Source: Sphingobium lactosutens (lineage in GTDB: Bacteria > Pseudomonadota > Alphaproteobacteria > Sphingomonadales > Sphingomonadaceae). Taken from it: DNA of 64,000 nt. Made by a program: the position numbers and the translations under genes. Below the pieces are notes generated by a model that saw nothing but the letters and a program-made list of their open reading frames with translations, searched no databases and was not told the origin of the DNA. Numbering within the stretch: the stretch's first letter is position 1; every line of letters begins with the position of its first letter. Where the stretch lies: NCBI RefSeq assembly GCF_013393185.1, contig NZ_QJQX01000057.1:168712-232711 (forward strand), in the 5' to 3' direction. Positions 58,331 to 64,000 of this stretch are shown one piece after another.

Positions 58331-58651
58331 TTTTCCGGAAAGCCGCCAGATCTTTCCCCTTGCGGGGCACGATTTTCCGATATGCGCCCTTCCTCCGACG
58401 GAGCCACCACAGCCCTTGCCGGGTCGCAGAACTGGCCCTGAGGTCCGTTCCGCCGAAAGTTGCGCGCCGCCACGACCATCCTCCGGACCATGAAGGCGCG
58501 CTCGGCCGCTGTTCGAGCGAGGGGCTTGAGCGCACCCCATATGGCATTCAAGTCAACGGATCAAGCGGTTGCCGGCGGGCCAGCCAATCCATTCACATCG
58601 CGGATCATCAAGCCAAAGCTGCAGCCGTTTCGCCTTGATCGCGCGGCCTCG
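58331..58651. other. Non-coding region between attR and the glycosyltransferase genes
   Basis: 321 bases, presumably the old downstream flank of tRNA-Gly. Several frames are open but each has atypical composition, and I trust none. Confidence 0.45.
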
Positions 58652-59842
58652 TCACGGCTTCAGTTGCCCGATCGCCTCGACGGCCTTTGCCAGCAGGTGC
58701 GGCCAATGGAATTGGGAACGCAATTCGAAATCCGTGCCTCCATCATAGCGAGGGCTATCGAGAACCGATCGCACCGCCGACCGAAAGCTGTCCGGATCGT
58801 CTGCGATGCGGACATGCGGCAACGAGACAGCCTGTTCGAACCCGCGGAAGGCCTTCGACGTGCCGACGATGGGGCAGCCCGACTCCAGGGCTTCGGCGGT
58901 CTTCAGATTCGACCCCTCGCCTTGGGTAATCGGCAGCAACACGACATGGCTGGCACTGATCACCGCCTGCAATTCCCTTTGCTCCATTCGCCCAAGCAGC
59001 CGGATACGGCTCCTGTTGACCATCTCGAAAGGCTTGATGCCAGGCATGTTCAACAGGATATCGCTGACCCCACCCGCGATCAGCATCGGCTCTTCAGGTC
59101 GCAGAAAAGTCAGCCCGGGAGCCAGCATGTCCCAGAAGCCTTGGGCATTGGGGGGATGGGCACTGCTGACGAAAATCGGATAGGACTGACCGATATAATT
59201 GCGCCATTGCTCTACCCGCCCGGCCGAACAACTGAACCGCTCGACGCCATTGCCCGCGACGATCGCAGGCCGACTGTCCGGCAAGGCCTGCCGATAGAAT
59301 GCCGCGTCCGCCTCTGTGCATGCGATCACCAGATCCGCTTCTGCCACCGCATCGAACTCCAGATCGCGGATGGCATCGACCAGTTTACGCACCTGCTCAT
59401 CGGGAAGCCGTTCGGCCTTGAGAACGGCCTCTTTGAGCCGGAATTCCACATTTTGCGAAGAATAAACGCAGGAGACGCCCGGTCGGGTCGATGCAAGTTT
59501 CCGCGCCGCACCCATCATCCAGGGCTGTTCGCTGATTATGACATCGGGCGCGAATTCGTCGGCCACCTTATCCAATCTGGCAAATGCCTCGCTATCCTGC
59601 ACGGCGAACAGGCCACTCAGATAGTCCGACAGATTTTGCTGGTCCTCCCGCCACAGGCTGGATTCCAAACCGAAAGGAATATCGTCAGCGGAGTCCGCAC
59701 CATAATAACGATCCACGAAAACGGCGACGCATTTAACCTTATGTCCCGCGTCCCGCAACGCGGCGGCGATGTTCGAGCTGCGAATCTGGCCGCCATGCTG
59801 AGGCTTGCCCGTCGGATAGCTTGTGAGCTGGAGTATGTTCAT
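58652..59842 (-). CDS. Glycosyltransferase (GT4-like, GT-B fold)
   Basis: A 396 aa GT-B enzyme: the N-terminal SYPTGKPQHGGQIRSSNIAAALRDAGHKV is an acceptor-domain loop, and the C-terminal nucleotide-sugar motif is LPITQGEGSNLKTAEALESGCPIVGTSKAFRGFE (about 305-338). Donor and acceptor are unknown; exopolysaccharide or lipopolysaccharide synthesis is likely. It overlaps the next upstream gene by four bases. Confidence 0.87.
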   Translation of the reverse strand: MNILQLTSYPTGKPQHGGQIRSSNIAAALRDAGHKVKCVAVFVDRYYGADSADDIPFGLESSLWREDQQNLSDYLSGLFAVQDSEAFARLDKVADEFAPDVIISEQPWMMGAARKLASTRPGVSCVYSSQNVEFRLKEAVLKAERLPDEQVRKLVDAIRDLEFDAVAEADLVIACTEADAAFYRQALPDSRPAIVAGNGVERFSCSAGRVEQWRNYIGQSYPIFVSSAHPPNAQGFWDMLAPGLTFLRPEEPMLIAGGVSDILLNMPGIKPFEMVNRSRIRLLGRMEQRELQAVISASHVVLLPITQGEGSNLKTAEALESGCPIVGTSKAFRGFEQAVSLPHVRIADDPDSFRSAVRSVLDSPRYDGGTDFELRSQFHWPHLLAKAVEAIGQLKP

Positions 59843-61041
59843 ACATTGTCCAACATGGTTGCACAGAAATCATCGCCGAATTGCTGCCAGGTCCGCTTGA
59901 ACTTCTCGGCATCCAGGCTCCGCTCAAGCCCTTTGCGGTAAGCCTCGTCGTCCAGAAGTCGCGTAATTTCTTTCTTCCACCCGGGGAAATCCAGCGGATG
60001 GTAGCTTGGCATAAGCCCATGCGTGGCCTCTACCAGAGCACCGGCATTCGAGATGACGCAGACCTTGCCCAGCGCGCATGCCTCGGTCGCCGCAAGGCCC
60101 CACCCTTCGAAATAGCTGGGGAAGACGGCAAAGGCGGCATTCGCGTAAAGCTGCATCAGCAACCTGTCGCTCAGCCCCTCCTTGATCAGAATCTTGCCCG
60201 CCGCGGTCACGTTCATTTGGCGCGCCATGTGGATCAGCTCGTCGCTGCCCCATCCTCGCATGCCCACGATGAGCAGCCGTGGGCAACGCTCTCCGCGCTC
60301 CTCATATAGCTCGCGCCAGAGGTCGAGCAGCAGTTGATGATTCTTCCTTGGTTCGATCGTGCTGACATAGATGACAAACGGGCCATCCTCGGCGATATTT
60401 TCAAATTCCGCGCGTTCATACTCGCACTCCAGGGGAGGAGGCGTTTCCGCAAGGGGGGCTGCCAGGGGAACGACCTTCACGGGCGGCACATCCTGCTCCA
60501 GGCCGGCATCGTCCCAGAAATCGCGCAGACTCTGCGCAGAGGTCTCCGATATCGCAAAGACGGATTTGGCCAACCGCGCCACGGCCCGATAATGATGATC
60601 GAATTGGCTGAAGAATTCCGGCCCGGGCGTGAACTCCGGAAACAGAAGCGGAATGAGATCATAGCAAGCCGGGATCAGCACTCGGTCGGCCCCATAGAGC
60701 CGCTCGACCCGATCGGGAATGTTGAAGGACCAATCGCTGCCCATCGATATGAACAGATCATCCCTCTTTGGCGTGAAGGACGACAGATATCGGTGAACCG
60801 TCGCCGCCTTTCGATCGGGATCCGTGCTCAATACCCAGTCGTCGGACATGATGTCCGAAAAACAGCCGTCGCCAACGGTAGTCCAGCGATCGTGAATCCT
60901 GTCCAGATAGGCGGGTATGATGCGATCGGGGAAGTGACGCAGCATCGCCTTGATGATTTCGCGCTCAACCCGCACGATCCCGACGGGACGCCTGCACCAA
61001 TCGGCGGATGTCGTGATATTGATGACAATTCTACCGGACAT
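59839..61041 (-). CDS. Glycosyltransferase family 4
   Basis: A 400 aa enzyme. The N-terminal RIVINITTSADWCRRPVGIVRVEREI and the C-terminal GT4 motifs VIYVSTIEPRKNHQLLLDLWREL (about 227-249) and FPSYFEGWGLAATEACALGKVCVISNAGALVE (about 316-347, with the catalytic E7E motif). It is a clear paralogue of the C-terminal 400 residues of the next gene. It overlaps that gene by 11 bases. Confidence 0.9.
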   Translation of the reverse strand: MSGRIVINITTSADWCRRPVGIVRVEREIIKAMLRHFPDRIIPAYLDRIHDRWTTVGDGCFSDIMSDDWVLSTDPDRKAATVHRYLSSFTPKRDDLFISMGSDWSFNIPDRVERLYGADRVLIPACYDLIPLLFPEFTPGPEFFSQFDHHYRAVARLAKSVFAISETSAQSLRDFWDDAGLEQDVPPVKVVPLAAPLAETPPPLECEYERAEFENIAEDGPFVIYVSTIEPRKNHQLLLDLWRELYEERGERCPRLLIVGMRGWGSDELIHMARQMNVTAAGKILIKEGLSDRLLMQLYANAAFAVFPSYFEGWGLAATEACALGKVCVISNAGALVEATHGLMPSYHPLDFPGWKKEITRLLDDEAYRKGLERSLDAEKFKRTWQQFGDDFCATMLDNV

Positions 61042-62755
61042 AGGAAATATCCGCCTCTATATTTTCACAGAACTGCTTGCCAAAATCATCCCATGACATG
61101 GATTCATATTCTTCGGCTATTTTCGATTCCAAATCTTTACGATATGGAACATCATCGATCAGCTTTTCGATTTCTTTTTTCCAGCCGATAAAATCGAGAG
61201 GGTGATAGGCCGGCATCAACTGCTGCGTGACTTCAGGCAAAGCGCTGTTGTCAGCAACGATGCAGACGCGGCCCGATGCCATGGATTCGCTGGCAGCCAG
61301 CCCCCAGCCTTCATAGAGGCTGGGGAAGACGGTGAAGGCGCAATTATGATATAAATGCGCCAGCAGGTTGTCGCTGACATTCTTGAGCAAGTTGACCTTC
61401 CCGCCGGTAAAGACCGGCATGCGCGGTATGCGGTTCAGAAGGTCGTGACTGCCCCAACCGGCCATGCCGACCAGCACGAACTGAGGACAATCTTCCCCCC
61501 GTTCGCGCCAAAGATCACGCCAGATATCGAGGATGAGGCGATGATTTTTACGCGGCTCCACGGAACTGACATAAAGGACATATTCGCCCTTCCTGAAAAC
61601 CTCGCCCAGCACATTCTGCTCTGCGGCCGTGAGCATCGGCAGCGCGCCCGAGGCATAGCTGGCCAGCGGAACGGTGAAAATATCGGGCAACTCGCATTCC
61701 AGCTTCGCGTCCGCCCAGAAGCGCTCAAGATCCCTTTTACTCGCTTTGGAATTGGCCCATATTTTAAAGGCCCCATGTCCCATCGCGACCAGATGCTGCT
61801 TGAATTCCTGCGGCAGACTTTCCCTCACCATGAATTCGGGGAACCGCGCAGGCACGGTGTCATGGCAAGCCAGGATCGCCTTGACCGAATGGCGGCCGAG
61901 ATAGGCCATGACGTCCGGCGTCGGCGCATGATCCCAATCGAGACCTACGGAGATATAGGTGTCGCCCGCCTCGGGCGTGAGTGGCTGGAGCGTCGCCGGG
62001 ACGAAGGAGGCAAGGCCGCTTCCACCGTCTTGCCAACGATCAGACAGGATCAGACGAACCTGATATCGCTCCAGTCGCCGGAAACTCCTGGATGCACCAT
62101 CCCATAAAATGAAGTCGACATTTTTGTAACGCAGCAGATATCGCGCCAACTCGCGTTCGACCCGAACGATCCCAACCGCATGGATGCGCCAGTGATTGCT
62201 CGTCGACAGGTTGAAGATATATCGATCCCCACGACCCAGAATCTCCGAACATGCGTCTTGACCTTCACCATCAAGCCGATACTCGATTTGAGAAATCTGG
62301 CTGGCGATACGCGCCAGTTGCTCATGGATGCGCTGGAAATCAGAATATTTCGAGTGAAGATCAGCGGAACCATCGGCAGGGTGGGAAGCAACGCCAATCG
62401 TCGATAAAGCATAGCCATCCGAATGGCGGGCATCATGGCGAACGGCACCTTTCGCGAGCGCCGGAAAAATATTCCTGAGCCCCCAGAAGCTTTTGCGATG
62501 TGCTTCCCGAACCGCCAGATCCATGGCCCGCCAATGCGGATGCCGCTTCGCCTCATCAGAATTAAGCAAATCAAACACAACCCGAAACGGGCCGCGCCTA
62601 TCAATAATTCTCATATAATGATCGATACCGACCTCATCGGCTTCACGAAGCAATATAGACCTATAAGCTTGCCCGATAAAATCTTTGCCGACCAAATTAA
62701 AAATATTATTAATGAATGAGACTTTATCAAATTGCGGCGGATAAGGCTCGGTCAT
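61031..62755 (-). CDS. DUF4214 plus glycosyltransferase family 4 fusion
   Basis: A 574 aa protein. Residues about 20-100 (DFIGQAYRSILLREADEVGIDHYMRIIDRRGPFRVVFDLLNSDEAKRH) match DUF4214, known in secreted and sugar-linked proteins. From about 165 it repeats the neighbour's architecture: YIFNLSTSNHWRIHAVGIVRVERELARYLL, YVLYVSSVEPRKNHRLILDIW and FPSLYEGWGLAASESMASGRVCIV. No signal peptide. It is the first gene of a three-gene overlapping unit. Confidence 0.88.
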   Translation of the reverse strand: MTEPYPPQFDKVSFINNIFNLVGKDFIGQAYRSILLREADEVGIDHYMRIIDRRGPFRVVFDLLNSDEAKRHPHWRAMDLAVREAHRKSFWGLRNIFPALAKGAVRHDARHSDGYALSTIGVASHPADGSADLHSKYSDFQRIHEQLARIASQISQIEYRLDGEGQDACSEILGRGDRYIFNLSTSNHWRIHAVGIVRVERELARYLLRYKNVDFILWDGASRSFRRLERYQVRLILSDRWQDGGSGLASFVPATLQPLTPEAGDTYISVGLDWDHAPTPDVMAYLGRHSVKAILACHDTVPARFPEFMVRESLPQEFKQHLVAMGHGAFKIWANSKASKRDLERFWADAKLECELPDIFTVPLASYASGALPMLTAAEQNVLGEVFRKGEYVLYVSSVEPRKNHRLILDIWRDLWRERGEDCPQFVLVGMAGWGSHDLLNRIPRMPVFTGGKVNLLKNVSDNLLAHLYHNCAFTVFPSLYEGWGLAASESMASGRVCIVADNSALPEVTQQLMPAYHPLDFIGWKKEIEKLIDDVPYRKDLESKIAEEYESMSWDDFGKQFCENIEADISYVR

Positions 62756-63360
62756 TATTTCACCTTATACTTTCTGTATTTTCCGACGGCTTTTTAATAT
62801 TTAAATTATACGAGCTGATAGCAGGAGATACCGTGAGCAGCAAGGCGAATATACCCCGCTTTGCTGGTGGTTTGATGACAGATGGATATATCTGAACCAT
62901 CTGTTTTCATTCAAATCCAATAATATAGAGATAGGTTCCAGACCCCCGGGCACAGCCATCCGGACCGCGGCGAACTTGCCTGGGATTGAAGCAGGACGCC
63001 AACCGTTCTCGGCACAGGGAACGCAGGTCGATGCCCGTCTGTAGATCGTCTTGAATCTCATGCGTAACGAAGGATGAGGACGATGACGGCAACATCATGG
63101 CGAAGCGCGTTTTCGGACTTTGAGGGCGCGCTCAAAGTTCTCGGCCAGAAGGTAATGGCGTCAGGACCGGGCGCCGCGCGGGTTCACGAGCAGATAGAAC
63201 CCGTAAGATGTCGCCGACCTTGAAAGGCTTCGCGCGGAGCCTGATTTTACAGATGGCAGCTCGACAAGCATGACGTTGATTTTCCCGGTTCCGATACCGA
63301 GAAAACTACCGCTCACGCATCTGGGTGGCAAGGCACAGGCCCGGACGAGGGTGGACGAGA
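62756..63360. other. AT-richer stretch upstream of the glycosyltransferase unit
   Basis: 605 bases that probably hold the promoter of the unit (AT-rich around 62760-62815). A 46-codon plus-strand frame at 63083-63223 (MTATSWRSAFSDFEGALKVLG..) follows GATGAGG and could be the start of a gene disrupted here. I recognise nothing else. Confidence 0.4.
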
Positions 63361-64000
63361 TGTCAACGGGCACCGAAGATTCCTCAAAAGTGGGCATCTA
63401 AAATTCCCTAGTTTGGCGGGAGGGTTTATGCCGGTGATCAGCCGTGATGGGATCGGGCTTTTCCTTCGTTGGCGGGCGGCCGCGCCGTTTGGGCAAGGGC
63501 GACGGGTTGATGGGCGGTGTAGCGCGCGCATGTTCAGGCAGCAGGTCGGCGTGCTGTCGCATGCGATAGCTGGAGCCCTCGATCTGGATGACCACAGCGT
63601 GGTGAAGAAGGCGGTCGAGCAGCGCGGTGGCGACCACCGGATCGCCAAAGACATCGCTCCATTCGGCGAAGCCGCGGTTGGATGTAAGGATCATGGCGCC
63701 CTTTTCGTATCGGGCGTTGACGAGCTGGAAGAACAGGTTGCCGCCGCCAGGCGTAACGGGGAGATACCCGATCTCATCGACGACGAGGAGGGAAGAGCGG
63801 CACAGGAAGCGGATCCTTTCGCGCAAGGTGCCCTCACGTTCGGCCTTGGCCAGCGAAGCGATCAGATCGGCGAGCGGGATGAAGTAGACGCTCTTGCCCG
63901 CCTTGACGGTCTCGACTGCGAGGGCGGTAGCGATGTGGCTCTTCCCGGTGCCCGGAGGCCCCAGAAGATGCACGACCTCGGCCCGGTTGATGAAGTCAAG
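63361..64000 (-). mobile_element. IS21-family element, istB end (cut by window edge)
   Basis: The terminal sequence TGTCAACGGGCACCGAAGAT at 63361, followed by TTCCTCAAAAGTGGGCATC, has the TG start and multiple short repeats of IS21-family ends. istB lies immediately inside it. istA and the other end are beyond base 64000. Confidence 0.75.
63398..64000 (-). CDS. istB: IS21 helper ATPase IstB (N-terminus beyond window)
   Basis: About 200 residues of the AAA+ transposition helper, open to the window edge. It has NRAEVVHLLGPPGTGKSHIATALA (Walker A GPPGTGKS), LLVVDEIGYLPV (Walker B), ILTSNRGFAEWSDVFGDPVVATALLDRLLHH (sensor I and arginine region). The IS21 helper targets the transposase to new sites. 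The Pro/Lys-rich tail of about 30 residues is common in this subgroup. Confidence 0.93.
   Translation of the reverse strand, partial: LDFINRAEVVHLLGPPGTGKSHIATALAVETVKAGKSVYFIPLADLIASLAKAEREGTLRERIRFLCRSSLLVVDEIGYLPVTPGGGNLFFQLVNARYEKGAMILTSNRGFAEWSDVFGDPVVATALLDRLLHHAVVIQIEGSSYRMRQHADLLPEHARATPPINPSPLPKRRGRPPTKEKPDPITADHRHKPSRQTREF

Noticed and set aside
58201..58551. Apparent second tRNA or 'RIPSPAP' peptide
   Set aside because: Only the 3' half of tRNA-Gly is present, and the peptide is the usual mistranslation of a tRNA 3' end.

Overview
The window reads as alphaproteobacterial DNA, most probably a sphingomonad (Sphingobium/Sphingomonas type). The reasons are high GC, a pyrE-pdxJ-acpS-lepB run, a DUF1489 gene, a PaoABC-type aldehyde oxidoreductase, dispersed palindromic repeats ending in TTCGAGC..GTCGAG, and a Trb-type integrative element of the DUF736/DUF2285/RepA/DUF2840 kind. 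This is inferred from gene content only; no database was searched.

Chromosomal part (1-27025): cytochrome c oxidase subunits I (cut by the window edge) and II; pyrE-pdxJ-acpS-lepB followed by an AI-2E family permease; rpsU with an FKBP isomerase; a class II aldolase; a fused HyuA/HyuB oxoprolinase-like protein; an outer-membrane protein; two lipoproteins; a cyclophilin; mgtE; DUF1489; tRNA-Thr(GGU); aminopeptidase P; an S9 oligopeptidase and a thioesterase; and paoABC. Three REP-like palindromes each sit between convergent genes, and a tandem pair of related ~78 bp palindromes lies upstream of the DUF1489 gene.

Genomic island (about 27027-58330): a complete tRNA-Gly(GCC) at 26951-27025 and a 46 bp exact copy of its 3' half at 58285-58330 bracket about 31.3 kb. 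A P4-type tyrosine integrase lies at the far end. Both ends carry the same three-part TGTCTCCA repeat with identical spacing, likely integrase arm sites. From left to right the island holds a groEL 3' fragment with its terminator; a recombinase-in-trio (RIT) element with terminal inverted repeats; a ParB-like protein and accessory genes; a RepA-type replication initiator followed by three iterons; and a conjugation locus reduced to a 5'-truncated trbE plus trbJ-K-L-F-G-I. No relaxase, coupling protein or trbB-C-D is present. Beyond this, on the minus strand, come an EexN-like gene, a LysR regulator and an iron-acquisition locus: a PepSY membrane protein, two NIS (IucA/IucC) siderophore synthetases, a decarboxylase remnant, a TonB-receptor remnant and a PanB-like remnant. 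A Fur-box-like palindrome lies upstream of it. A HigBA-like toxin-antitoxin pair sits next to the integrase. The island looks like a decayed integrative conjugative element that acquired, and partly lost, a siderophore operon.

Right flank (58331-64000): three overlapping glycosyltransferase genes on the minus strand, two of them paralogous and one with an N-terminal DUF4214, then a recombination-prone stretch and the istB end of an IS21-family element cut by the window edge.
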